This document shows positions 9,089 to 18,803 of a stretch of DNA of 64,000 nt, one piece after another (within the stretch, counting starts at the first letter, position 1; the number at the start of each line of letters is the position of its first letter). Position numbers and translations under genes: made by a program. This DNA comes from JADGRB01 sp963835825 (GTDB lineage Bacteria > Myxococcota_A > Polyangia > Fen-1088): the NCBI GenBank assembly GCA_963835825.1, contig CAWIGZ010000010.1, forward strand, positions 62,001 to 126,000. Direction: 5' to 3'. The notes below the pieces were generated by a model. It was given only the letters and a program-made list of their open reading frames with translations. It was not told the origin of the DNA and did no database searches.

Positions 9089-10624
9089 ATGTCACGAATA
9101 CGTTCCCGGCAGCACCAATTGCTCGTAGCGCTCGTCGTTCTGATACCGTCGCTCACCTTCTCGGCCGTCACGTGGGCGCAGGCCGACGAGGAAGACTCGA
9201 AGCCAGACTCGAAGCCAGAGTCGAAGCCGCCCGCCGAAACGCCGGCGCCTCCCGCGGCGAACGTCGGAGCGGCAGCCGCCCCGACGGCCGTCGGAGGTGT
9301 CGTGCCCGTGGCGCCGGCTCCCCTCTGGGAAGAGATGGGACCCGCCACCTACCCCGGGCGCTTGCGGGGTCTTTACGGCGGCTCGCTCTGGCTCGAACGG
9401 TCGTTCGATGGTCTGCAGTGGCCCCGCAATTCCCACACCGACATCGGCATCTCGGGCGAGTTCTCGGTCGGCACCGGCTACGAAACGATCAAGCGCGATC
9501 AGGCCACCTTGCTGAATTCGACCAACAACCTTCAGCAGGGCCGCGCGCTGCTGCGCGTGACGCCGGCCTACGTGCGCGAACGGTTTTTCATCCAGGGCCA
9601 GGCGGAGCTCGTGGCCAACGCCTGTCAGGCTCCGGCGCCGAATGCGCAAACGACCGGCGTGTGCTCGGTGTCAGGCACCGTCACCACCGACGATCTCCTG
9701 ATTCGCGTCGGCCACTGGGATGCCTGGGACCTGACGGTCGGTCGCTTCCAGGGTTGGGAGGTCTACCACCTGGGCATGGGCCTGGATCAGTACTCGCTCG
9801 AGCGGCAGGGGGCCGGCATGTTTGGCCAAACAGGTGTCACCGGCATGGGCCCGCAGCTGGAGGTGCCTACCCTCTACGGCGTCGATTACATGCGCTACCG
9901 GCCCGCCGAAGGATTGGCCGTCGGACACGTGGCTCTGCACCTGTATCCCACCGACTTCTTGCGCTTCGAGCTCCTCGGCAAGTGGGGCAGCGACAACTAC
10001 CAGGACAACAGTGCGACGGGCTCCAAGCCGTATAACTACCTTGGCGGGCGCCCGGTCGCGATCCTCGACCTCGGTTGGTTCAAGTTCAAGGTCGGCGCCG
10101 AGTACCAGAAGGGGACCGCGGTGTTCCAGACCATCGGCGGGGATCCCGGCCAGCCACAAGCCAAGCAGGATCCGGTGGAAAGCCTCACCCGGGAAGGCGT
10201 CGGGGCCTCCGTGCAGTTCATCATCGATCCCATCGTCGAATTCGGCTTCAACGGGGCGATCGGCAAACAGCACTACATCGACGCCTCCGCGAACAACTTC
10301 GGGAGCGCCGACACGCTGGCCAAGTCGTACACGACCAAGACCGCGGGCGGATTCGCCAACGTGCGGTTGGCCGAGGGATGGCTGGCGGGTGTGGGCGCCA
10401 ACGTGTCAGTGCAGCTGGACGACTACAAGGCGCCCAACAGCACCGCCAACGACTATACGTCTCAACTGCTGGGCTTCGTCGCCCTTCAATACCTGCTGGA
10501 GAGACAGCTCTACATCAAGGCCGAGTTTGCCTATGCGAGAGCGCTCTTCCAGCCGAGCGACTTTGTTCCTTCGTGGAACAACTACATGTACAGCGGCGGC
10601 GTTCGTCTGATGTACCTCTACTGA
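9089..10624 (+). CDS. porin-like outer-membrane beta-barrel protein
   Basis: 511 residues with an N-terminal signal peptide ending near VTWAQA, then a low-complexity spacer with SKPDSKPESKPP and Ala/Pro runs (about 30-75). The rest is a long region of amphipathic strands ending GGVRLMYLY, a typical barrel C-terminus. Strand-rich segments such as FFIQGQAELVAN and FLRFELLGKWGSD support a porin of about 16-18 strands. It starts 71 bp after the GH54 gene in the same direction and could pass released arabinose or oligosaccharides, which is inference from position only. A shift into another frame beyond the stop is not needed, so the gene appears intact. Confidence 0.72.
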   Translation: MSRIRSRQHQLLVALVVLIPSLTFSAVTWAQADEEDSKPDSKPESKPPAETPAPPAANVGAAAAPTAVGGVVPVAPAPLWEEMGPATYPGRLRGLYGGSLWLERSFDGLQWPRNSHTDIGISGEFSVGTGYETIKRDQATLLNSTNNLQQGRALLRVTPAYVRERFFIQGQAELVANACQAPAPNAQTTGVCSVSGTVTTDDLLIRVGHWDAWDLTVGRFQGWEVYHLGMGLDQYSLERQGAGMFGQTGVTGMGPQLEVPTLYGVDYMRYRPAEGLAVGHVALHLYPTDFLRFELLGKWGSDNYQDNSATGSKPYNYLGGRPVAILDLGWFKFKVGAEYQKGTAVFQTIGGDPGQPQAKQDPVESLTREGVGASVQFIIDPIVEFGFNGAIGKQHYIDASANNFGSADTLAKSYTTKTAGGFANVRLAEGWLAGVGANVSVQLDDYKAPNSTANDYTSQLLGFVALQYLLERQLYIKAEFAYARALFQPSDFVPSWNNYMYSGGVRLMYLY

Positions 10625-10688
10625 TCCCGAGCAGCCGGCCGCAGCTGCGCCTGGGGGGCGCTCATCGGCAAGTGATAGAGACCGTCGT

Positions 10689-12207
10689 TCAGACGGTCAC
10701 GGGTTGGTCGAGCACGCGGTACTGCAAGGTCTCGGCGAGGTGGACCGCGCGGACGGCGGCGCTCCCCTCGAGGTCGGCGATGGTGCGGGCCACGCGGCGG
10801 ATCGCGGGTGATGGCCCGGGCCGACAGGCCCAGACGCTGGGCGGCGCGCTCGAGCAACGCGTGGCCGGCGCCGTCGATGGGCGCGACCGAGGCCAGCGCC
10901 GTCGAGCCGAGCCGCGCGTTCCAGCCTTTGCCACGACCGAGCTGGCGGTCGCGGGCGGCCATCACCCGCCCGCGCACGACCGCGCTCGACTCGCCCGGCT
11001 CACCCTCGGCCAGCTTGTTGTAGGTGAGCGCCGGGACGTCGACGTGCAGGTCGATGCGATCGACCAGCGGGCCCGAGAGGCGCGCCCGGTAGCCGCCGAT
11101 GGCCGTCGACGAACAGGTGCAGGTCCGGACGGCGCTGCCGAGGTAGCCGCAGGGGCAGGGGTTGAGCGCCGCCACCAGCATGAAGTCGGTCGGGTAGCTG
11201 ACCGCGCGCCGGGCGCGCACGATCGTCACCCGCCGATCCTCCAGCGGCTGCCGGAGGCTCTCCAGCACCGCGCGCGGATACTCGAGCAGCTCGTCGAGGA
11301 ACAGCACGCCGTTGTGCGCGAGCGCGATCTCGCCGGGACGGGCCTGAGGGCCGCCGCCCACGAGACCCGCTGTCGACACCGTGTGGTGCGGCGCCCGAAA
11401 CGGGCGCGCGCTCACCAGCGCCGAGCCCCCGAGCAGCCCGGCGATGGAGTAGACCATCGTCGTCTCCAGCGCCTCGTCGAAGGTCAGCGGCGGCAGGATC
11501 CCGCCCAGCCGCTGGGCCAGCATCGTCTTGCCCGACCCCGGGGCGCCGACGAACAGCAGGTTGTGCCCGCCGGCCGCCGCGATCTCCAGCGCCCGCCGCG
11601 GCACCTCCTGGCCGCGCACCTCGCCGAGGTCGGGTGGGGGCGCCGTCGGGCGCGGCGGCGAGCTGGCGAGGGCGCCGATCGCCGCGACGGCGGGCGGCTC
11701 GCCGCGCAGCAGGGCGACCAGCTCACCGAGGTGTCGCGGCGCCTGAACCTCGCACCCGCCGACCGCCGACGCTTCACAGGCGTTCTCCGGCGGGACGATC
11801 AGCCGCCGCACCTCCTGGCCGCGCGCCCAGGCGGCGATCGGCAGCACGCCGCGCACGGGGCGCAGCGTCCCGTCCAGCGCCAGCTCGCCGACGAACAGCG
11901 TGCCCGCCAGCGCCGCCCCGTCGACGAGGCCGGCCGCGGAGAGCATCCCGACGGCGATGGGGACGTCGTAAGCGGCGCCGTCCTTGCGGAGATCGGCGGG
12001 CGCCAGGTTGACGGTGATCCGGCGGGGCGGCAGCTTGAAGCCGCTGTTCTCCAGCGCGCCTCGGATCCGGACCCGCCCTTCGCGCACCCCGGCGTCGGCC
12101 AGCCCGACGATGTTGCAGCAGGGGAGGCCGACCGCCACGTCGACCTCGACGTCGATCGGAGCGGCCTCGATTCCCACCACCGCGGCGGAGGCGACACGGG
12201 CGAACAT
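10689..12207 (-). CDS. comM: ComM/YifB family Mg-chelatase-like AAA+ ATPase (one frameshift)
   Basis: ComM is a hexameric branch-migration helicase that extends recombination of DNA taken up by transformation. The reconstructed protein is ~506 residues, the normal length. It starts MFARVASAAVVGIEA, has a Lon-like N-domain (NIVGLADAGVREGRVRIRG), Walker A GAPGSGKT near residue 220, RPFRAPHHTVS, LNPCPCGYLGS and the C-terminal VARTIADLEGS. The frame breaks near 10803 within ARAITR: removing one G at a GATC restores RRVARTIADL and the stop at 10689. Left uncorrected, the frame runs on to 10618 with an Arg/Pro-rich tail. The start is the ATG at 12207; upstream in-frame codons are part of the repeat shared with recA. 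Confidence 0.9.
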
Positions 12208-12292
12208 GCCGCCCCCACACTGCGAGCCGAGTGCCAGCCCCCGCCCGCGATTTCCCGCCCTCAGCCCCCTCCGCGCGGCCGCCCGTCGGTCA
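12196..12292 (-). repeat. comM copy of the sequence shared with the recA upstream region
   Basis: Partner of 7012-7107. It covers the first codons of comM and about 85 bp upstream. The identical 20-base core lies at 12218-12237. Read on the comM strand the core has a TGGCAC-N5-TCGCA arrangement with GG-N10-GC spacing, reminiscent of a sigma-54 -24/-12 element. The implied transcript start would lie only about 3 bases before the ATG, so an operator is an equally good reading. Confidence 0.8.
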
Positions 12293-12457
12293 ACCGTCCG
12301 CCCCCGTCCCCAATCCCGTGCCCCCCCCGATTTTCCACCCCGCTCAACCACAAGCGCGAGCGCAGCCCGGCTCCGCCGGGCGCAGCGAGGGGGCCCGGGG
12401 CACGCGCGCGGTAGCGCGCCGTACCCCGTAAAACCGTCCTGAGGTCGGCCGTCGTGG

Positions 12458-15400
12458 CTAGAACGTCAAGCGGAGACCCAGGCGGGCGCTGAACGGATCC
12501 TGGTACGCCAGCGGTTGGCCGAAGTTCGGGTTCTTGGTGAGGGGGCCGCCGCTCGCCGTCTTGGCGAACTTCAGGTCCTGGCTCGTGCCGTTGACGATGG
12601 GCGGGGCGGCGTCGAACGTGTAGTTGTCGTCCGTCAGGATCGCCGTCTGCTGGTTGAAGAGTTGAACAGATCGAGGAACCCCTCGAGGGTCATCTTGGGG
12701 CCGAGCGGGCGCGCGTAGGCGATCTTCCCGTTGAACTGGCTCACGGTCGGCGTGCGGCCGGCGTCGCCCCGCGGCAGCAGCATGACGATCTGGTACGCGC
12801 TCCCGGGCTGGAGGTTGCCGATGTAGTTCCGCGGCATGCCCGACTGCGCGGTGAACGAGACCCCGAACGTCAGGAGCCCCTTGCCGATCGGGCGGCGATA
12901 AAAGCCGTCCAGCTTGAAGAGGTGCGGGCGGTCGTTCGGCAGCGGGCCGTTCTGGTTGACGTACAGCTCGGGAAAGTCGTAGGCGTTGCCGCCGTTGGGC
13001 GCGATGTAATTGGTCTCCTGCTGATAGAGACCCTCGTAGTTTCCGATCAGCCGCGAGTAGGTGTACGAGGCGCGGGCCAGCCAGTTCTTGGCGAACCGCT
13101 TGTTCAAGGAGAGGGTGATGGCGTCGTAGGTCCGCTCCGGCGCCGGGGCGTTGGCCAGCGTCTGTAGCGTGTTGAGGTTGTACTGGGCCGTCGTGGCTGC
13201 GGCCTGGGCCGCGCCGCGGATCGTTCGGCAGCGCCGCCGCCGTCGCCTGCGCCTGCTGCAGCCGTGTGCTGGGCGGCGTCGAGCGCGGACTGCGGGACGT
13301 TGCCGGGGTTGGCGAGGACGCCTGCGCTGTTCGGATAATCCGGGCCGTAGCCGTCCTCGATGATGTTCCCCAGCCAGCGGTGCTGGTAGTCGATGCGCAC
13401 CGTCATGTCGTCCATGATCTGGCGCTCAGCGGTGGCGACGATCTCGTTGTGGTACTGCCCCTGGATGTTCTTCTGCGCGTACTCGCTGTTGAACGTCGAG
13501 TTGGTTCCCAGCGGGGGGCCGCATTTCGCGTACTCGCCGGCGCCGGTCCAGTTGTACCCGTTCTGGAGGTTGGCCGGGCAGTTCGTCGGATACCCGAACT
13601 CCGACACCAGGGGGCCGTACTGCTGCACGTAGTTCTCGCCCGAGAAGTAGCGGGCGGCGACGTCCAGCGGGATCTGCTCGTAGTAGCGGCCGTACGAGAC
13701 CGACAGCTTGGAGCGGCCGTCGCTGAACGGATCGTAGACGGCGCTCAGACGGGGCGACAGGTTGTCGGTGCTCAGGAAGGCGGAGCCGTTGGTGTCGTAG
13801 AGCTTTTGAAGCTCCAGCCGGACACCGGCGTTGATGGTCAGGTTGCGGAGCTTGCTGGGGCTGTAGCTGTCCTGCAGGAAGAAGGCGTTCGACAGGCTCT
13901 TCACGGTGGAGTCGAGCTGGTCCCTGTAATTCGCGCTCGACGGGATCCAGGCCGGGCGTGGCCGGGGTTTGGCCAGGCGCCAGACCGAAGAAGGTCGAGG
14001 TGTTGTAGAAGTAAGGCGGGACACCGCTCTGGTTGCCGGGCAGGAAGATCTGGGAGAAGCCGTGGGCGCCCGGCGGTCCCGAGTAGTAGCGCGTGAGGTC
14101 GAACGTCCCCAGCTCGAGGTGCCAGCCGTACTTGAGCTCGTGGTGGCCGCCCGCCTCGATGAGGTGCGTCGACTTGATCTCACCCGTCCAGCGAGTAGGC
14201 GGAGTATTTCTCGATCTTGCCGAAGCCACCCGCCTGGTAGAAGGGGTTGACCGGGCAGGGCTGGAACCCGTCCGCCGTGGTCTGGCAGCCGGAGGCATGC
14301 TCCAGATCCCAAAGGTTGGCGCCGCCGTACTGGACCTCGTTCAGGTTGTTGAGCGCGGCGTCCGGCGAACGATCGTAGAAATATTCGTTGTGCATGCCGG
14401 CCAGGACGTCGATCTGCCAGCGGCGCTCGAGCAGCTTGGAGACCCAGTGCGCGCTGACGTCGGTGTTGGCCTTGGTCAGTGACTCGACGGCCGTTCGCGG
14501 GTCCGAGGCGTAGCTGTTGAGCCCGTACTGGTTCTTGAGCTCGTTGTTGAAGCTGGGCGTCCCCACGAGGCTGAGGGTCAGCTTGTTGTCGGGGAGCGGG
14601 AGCCAGTCGAGCGTTCCGGCGTAGTAGTAGGTGCGGTGGGTCTCGGGGATGCGCGCGGTCCAGTCGGTCTGCGTGGTGGCCGGCAGACCGTTGGCGTTGA
14701 GCAGCGGCTGGCCGGGGTTGTTGGGGTCCTCTTGCTGGGCGTAGGTCAGGCGCAGGACGTGGGTGTCGGTGATGCGGGGCGCGAAGCCGACCCAGAAGAA
14801 AAGCTTGTCCTTGATGATGGGGCCGCCGACCTCCGCGCCGATGCTGTCGTCGAAGTCGGGCTTGCGCACGCCGGTGAGCGAGCTCCCCACCGTCTGGACG
14901 ATATTCGGGTTGCCAGCGAGCCAATAGGGGGACCAGTAGCCGAACGCGCTGCCGTGGAACTCGTTGGACCCCGAGCGGAGGACGGTGTTGATGACACCGC
15001 CCATCGCGCCGCCGTACTCCGCCTGGTAACCGCCGGCGTTGACGCCGACCTGGCTGAGGAACTCGAGCGGGAGGTTGGAGCCGCCGCCCATGCTCGCCGC
15101 GCCGCTCTCCAGGTTGCCGAAACGCAGGCCGGTCACGTTGAGGCCGTTGACCAGGTAGATGTTCTCGAGACCGGTCGCGCCGCCGATCGAGACGTTGCCG
15201 CTGCCGTCGACGAACGCGCCGGGCGCCCGCTCGATGACGTCGCCGTAGGTCCGCCCGAGCGGAACGTTGTTCATGAACTTCTCGTCGAACTCCGAGCCGA
15301 TGCGGGCGCTGCCGATGTCGATGGTCGGCGCCTTGGCGGCGATGACGTAGGTCTGCTGGGCCGCGGTGGCGGCGGCGGCGGAGATCTTGGCGTTCACCCG

Positions 15401-15712
15401 CACCGTCTTTTCCGCGGCGACGATGACGCCCGGCTGCTCCACCTGGGTCGAGGTGTTCGCGGCGTAGAACCGGATGACGTAGGTCCCGACGGGGAGGGTG
15501 GTGAAGGTGTACTCACCCTTGTCGCTGGTGATGACGGCGTCTTCCCCCTGAGGTCCGGCCACGATGACCGTGACGCCGCCCAGCGGCATTCCCGTCTCCT
15601 GGTCGGTCACGCGCCCGGTCACCCGCCCCGTCGTCTCTTGCGCCCGCGCCGCGCCGGCGCCGAGGACCAGTGCCAGTCCGAGGGCCGTTGCACCAATTCG
15701 AATCCGGGTCAT
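12458..15712 (-). CDS. Oar-like TonB-dependent receptor (several frameshifts)
   Basis: Reconstructed from overlapping reading frames into one ~1080-residue outer-membrane receptor. The N-terminus has a signal peptide (ending GAARAQ), a carboxypeptidase-regulatory-like domain (TGRVTGRVTDQETGMPLGGV, about 25-105) and a plug domain (GLENIYLVNGLNVTGLRFGN, then GGYQAEYGGAMGGVINTV). A large barrel follows and ends GLRLTF. Frame changes are inferred near 14193, 13945, 13245, 13221 and 12665. All but the last need removal of one base; the 12665 site needs one added to give LFNLFNQQTAIL. The start is ATG at 15712, after RBS-like AGAGGAC. It lies 50 bp downstream of a lipoprotein gene, and a TonB/ExbBD operon lies upstream. 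Substrate unknown; Oar-type receptors often take up peptides or glycans. Confidence 0.85.
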
Positions 15713-15762
15713 CTGTCCTCTCTTTCGGTGCGTCAGGGTTGCGAAGCCGTCGGCGGCGCCAG

Positions 15763-16969
15763 TCACATCGCACTCGTGGTGAAGGAGGTCGTAAGGTCGG
15801 CGCCGAGCGTGTCACCGAGGACATCTGGCGTAGCGGCGTCGAGCTTGATGTCGACCGTCGAGCTTGCCGGCCAGGTCGTCTTGGGCGTGACACTGACGTT
15901 CAGCCCGTCCATGGATGCCGAGATCGACCGGGACCGCCGTCGAGGCGCCGCCGGCCAGCGGAGTCGCGGTGACGGTGATGTGCCCCGCCAGCGCCGTCGC
16001 CCCGGCAGGTGACATCGCGTCGACGAGGTTCGTGAAGGTCACCGTCGCCGGCGTCATGTCGGGCAGCTGATTCGGGGCGGCCGCATCGGCTCCCGCGTCG
16101 GCGGCGGGCAGTGGCGGAGCGGGCGCCGTGACGGCCGCGGCGGCAAACGGCTGCGTCGCGAACGTGATGATCCCGTCGACCAGCAGATTCGTTCCGGTGA
16201 AGTGGGTCCGGCCGTCCTTGGCCAGAACCTTGGTCTTGTCCAGGGCCACCGTGACGGCGGAGCCGGCCGGAAGCGCCGGCACGCCGGTGAACAGGAGGCT
16301 CGGCCCGTCCGATCGGATGTCGCCGAGATACCCCGGGAAGATGACCTCGTTTTGCGAACCATTCGACGCGTAGTCTCCGGTCAGCGTCACGGTGGTCGGC
16401 GCGGCCGGAGTGGACGAGAAGGTCGCCAGGCCGGGGGCGCCGCCGCCGTCGCCCAGGGACTCCGTGTCGAGGACCCGATCGAAGACGTAGAGGACCGACG
16501 AGGTCGCCGCGAACGTGCAGTTCAAGGTTCCGGTCAGCATGGCCGGCGCGGCGTCGGAGCCACCGTCGGTCTTCGTGCCGGAATCCGCCGCTGCGCCGCC
16601 GTCCGGTTTGCCGGCGTCCGAAGTGGCCGCCGCCGCGTCCGAGGTCGCGGCGTCCGAGGTCGCGGCATCCGCGGTGCCCGCGTCCATCGGCGGGCGATTC
16701 GCGATGCACCGGCAGAGGTTGCTGGTGGTCGTCGACTGGCAGACGGCGTCGGCGACGGGATCGCACGGTGCGCCTTCTGTTCCCGGGGCGGGGCAGTACC
16801 CGGTCGTCGGCTTGACGGTGGTGATGCTGGCTCCGCCGTTTTCGACGATCGACAGCTCGATGAGCACCGGAGCGCCAGGTTTGACCGACGTGTTCGGGGT
16901 GCAAGCGCCCGCCAGGGCGAGCGCGGCGATGAGGCCCAATACCTCGAGACGAGGGAACGGCCGGTTCAT
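15763..16969 (-). CDS. secreted lipoprotein with Ig-like domain (one frameshift)
   Basis: A lipoprotein of ~400 residues. The signal ends LALAGACTP, so the lipid-bearing Cys is near residue 23. A Cys-containing segment (about 58-92) is followed by an Ala/Asp/Ser-rich linker with repeated ATSDA units (about 95-140) and then strand-rich sequence resembling SbsA-type Ig-like repeats (FTGVPALPAGSAVTVALD). Near 15923 the frame breaks at a GATC. Removing one base gives ISASMDGLNVSV and a natural stop at 15763, instead of a basic tail to 15812. AAGGAGC stands before the ATG, and a good promoter lies at 17034-17062. Co-transcribed with the TonB receptor, it may be its surface partner. Confidence 0.72.
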
Positions 16970-17033
16970 TCAGGGCTCCTTGTGACCAGGGGGATCAACG
17001 TGAGGGGGCGAAACAGGGCGCGCGTCGGCGGGC

Positions 17034-17062
17034 ATCGTATCAGCGATATGCCTGCCTGTGAA
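17034..17062 (-). promoter_or_regulatory. predicted sigma-70 type promoter for the lipoprotein/TonB-receptor operon
   Basis: On the minus strand, TTCACA (17062-17057) and TACGAT (17039-17034) are separated by 17 bases, ahead of the lipoprotein ATG at 16969. The -35 box matches TTGACA at five of six positions and the -10 box matches TATAAT at four of six. The 200-bp gap after exbD makes an independent promoter here reasonable. Confidence 0.45.
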
Positions 17063-17169
17063 TTCGGCGGCTCTCGTGGTTTCTTGACCCACACCAAGAT
17101 TCGCGGTGAGGCTTCTGACGGTTTTGGACGTCGTTGGAGCGCCTGAGTTGAGAGGCGAAGTTGACGGAA

Positions 17170-17622
17170 TCAGCGATCGTCCGAGCGGGCGGCGCCTTCC
17201 AAGCCGGCGGCGCCTTCTTTGGTGACGATCGCCAGCGTCTTCGCGCCCGCGCCCTTGCAGATGTCCATGATGGCGACGGCGCGTCCATAGTTGGCGTCGT
17301 CGGCGATCTTGAAGAAGACCAGCTTCTGGCGATCGTGGGCCAGCCGCTCGCCGACCTTGCTGGCCAGCGACTCGGCGGCGACGCCCTCGCCGTTCAGTGA
17401 GAGCTGATCGCGCGCGTCCAGCTCGACGACGATGCTGCTTTCGCCCGGCGGAAGCGGCACGTTCTCGGTCTGCTTCTGCGGAACCTTGGCCACCAGCTCC
17501 TTGAGCATCACCGGCGTCATCACCATGAAGATGATGAGCAGCACCAGCACCACGTCGATGAGCGGGGTGACGTTGATCTCCGCCTGCGGACCGCGCTTGC
17601 CGTTGCCGACGGAGAAGGCCAT
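17170..17622 (-). CDS. exbD: ExbD/TolR family protein (second copy)
   Basis: 150 residues: short cytoplasmic N-terminus (GPQAEINVTPLIDVVLVLLIIFMVM) with the conserved transmembrane Asp of the IDVVLVLLIIF motif, then a periplasmic domain. ExbD works with ExbB to convert proton motive force into movement of TonB. This copy ends the operon and follows the other exbD by one codon or less. Its C-terminal tail is Gly/Ala-rich. The two ExbD proteins differ in their periplasmic domains, so they may form heterodimers or serve different partners, which is inference. Confidence 0.9.
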   Translation of the reverse strand: MAFSVGNGKRGPQAEINVTPLIDVVLVLLIIFMVMTPVMLKELVAKVPQKQTENVPLPPGESSIVVELDARDQLSLNGEGVAAESLASKVGERLAHDRQKLVFFKIADDANYGRAVAIMDICKGAGAKTLAIVTKEGAAGLEGAARSDDR

Positions 17623-18105
17623 CTAGCGCGCGCCCCCCGCCGAACCGGAGGCCGGCTTCAGCTCTTCGGTCCCGAGCTGGACGTCCTCGACGCCGGCGCG
17701 GTGAATCGACTCCATCACCTCGCGGGCCGCGCCGTAGTGAATCCGGCGGTCGGCTTTGACGAAGACCCCCTTGTCCGGATAGCGGCGCCGCTCCTCGGCG
17801 ACGGCGGCGGTGAGCCCGCCGGGCGGCACCTTGTCGGCATTCACGTAGATGTCGCCGCTGGCGTTGATCGACACGATGAGGTCCTTGTTGTCGTCGTTCT
17901 TGCGATCGTGGTGGCTGGTCAAGGGCAGCTCGACGCTCACGCCACGCACGATCATGGGCGTCACCACCATGAAGATGATGAGCAGCACCAAGGTCACGTC
18001 GACCAGCGGGGTCACGTTGATCTCGGCCCGCACCTGCCCCTTGGGGTGGCGCTTGACCGCCAGGTGCCGCCGGCGGCGCGGCTGTTGTTGCAGAGGGTCC
18101 TTCAC
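17623..18105 (-). CDS. exbD: ExbD/TolR family protein (first copy)
   Basis: 160 residues from a GTG start overlapping the exbB stop in a GTGA arrangement, so the two genes are translationally coupled. A basic N-terminus precedes RAEINVTPLVDVTLVLLIIF with the essential membrane Asp, then a periplasmic domain with IYVNADKVP and FVKADRRIHYG. It stops directly before the second exbD. The arrangement of one ExbB plus two ExbD echoes the AglR-AglQ-AglS motility motor of Myxococcus, but here it is joined to a TonB. Confidence 0.9.
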   Translation of the reverse strand: MKDPLQQQPRRRRHLAVKRHPKGQVRAEINVTPLVDVTLVLLIIFMVVTPMIVRGVSVELPLTSHHDRKNDDNKDLIVSINASGDIYVNADKVPPGGLTAAVAEERRRYPDKGVFVKADRRIHYGAAREVMESIHRAGVEDVQLGTEELKPASGSAGGAR

Positions 18106-18791
18106 ACGCCGCCCCGCAGGATGGTGTCGACCAGCTCGGAGGCGGTCTCGTCGATGTCGATGGTCAGATCGTCCAGCCGGGCGGTGAAGTAGTTGTAGAA
18201 CCAGACGGCGATGATGGCGACGCCCAGGCCGACGGCGGTGGTGATGAGCGCCTCCGCGATGCCGGCCGAGACGGTCCCGATGCCGCCGCCCCCCTTGGTC
18301 GGGTCGGAGAGCTTCTGGAAGGCGGTGATGATGCCGCCGACGGTGCCGAAGAGGCCGACGAACGGCGCCGACGAGGCGACCGTCGCCAGCACCGGCATCC
18401 CGCGCCGCAGATCGGCCAGCTCCCGCTCCTTGCTCCGCTCCATCGCCCGGTTGACGATCTCGGCGACGTCGAACGACGAGGGTGTCGCGCTCCCCGCGGG
18501 CCGGTCGAGGCCGCGCGCGTACTCGTGCAGCCCCGCGCCGATCACCTTGGCCACCGGGCTGCCGACGAAGCGCTTCTCCAGTCCGATCGCCTCGCGCAGC
18601 CGCCCGGCCGCCTCCACCAGCGGCGCCAGCGCCTCGACGTAACCGCGCGACTGCTTGCGCCCCTTGCGAAAAGTGAGGAGCCGGTCGCCGGCGATGGCCA
18701 GCGCGTAGAGCGACATGACGATCAGCACCACCACCACCGCCCGGGCGGTGAAGCCCATCTCGTTCCAGAGTCCGACCAGCGTGAAGTCCAT
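18102..18791 (-). CDS. exbB: ExbB/TolQ/MotA family proton channel
   Basis: 229 residues with three membrane segments: about 13-35, 135-160 and 180-205. Signature sequences are VASSAPFVGLFGTVGGIITAF and SAGIAEALITTAVGLGVAIIAVWFYNYF, matching the MotA_ExbB core with the conserved Gly/Thr residues that line the proton path. It forms the channel driving TonB. It starts 12 bp after the TonB stop and overlaps the following exbD. Confidence 0.94.
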   Translation of the reverse strand: MDFTLVGLWNEMGFTARAVVVVLIVMSLYALAIAGDRLLTFRKGRKQSRGYVEALAPLVEAAGRLREAIGLEKRFVGSPVAKVIGAGLHEYARGLDRPAGSATPSSFDVAEIVNRAMERSKERELADLRRGMPVLATVASSAPFVGLFGTVGGIITAFQKLSDPTKGGGGIGTVSAGIAEALITTAVGLGVAIIAVWFYNYFTARLDDLTIDIDETASELVDTILRGGV

Positions 18792-18803
18792 CGTTTGTCT
18801 CCC

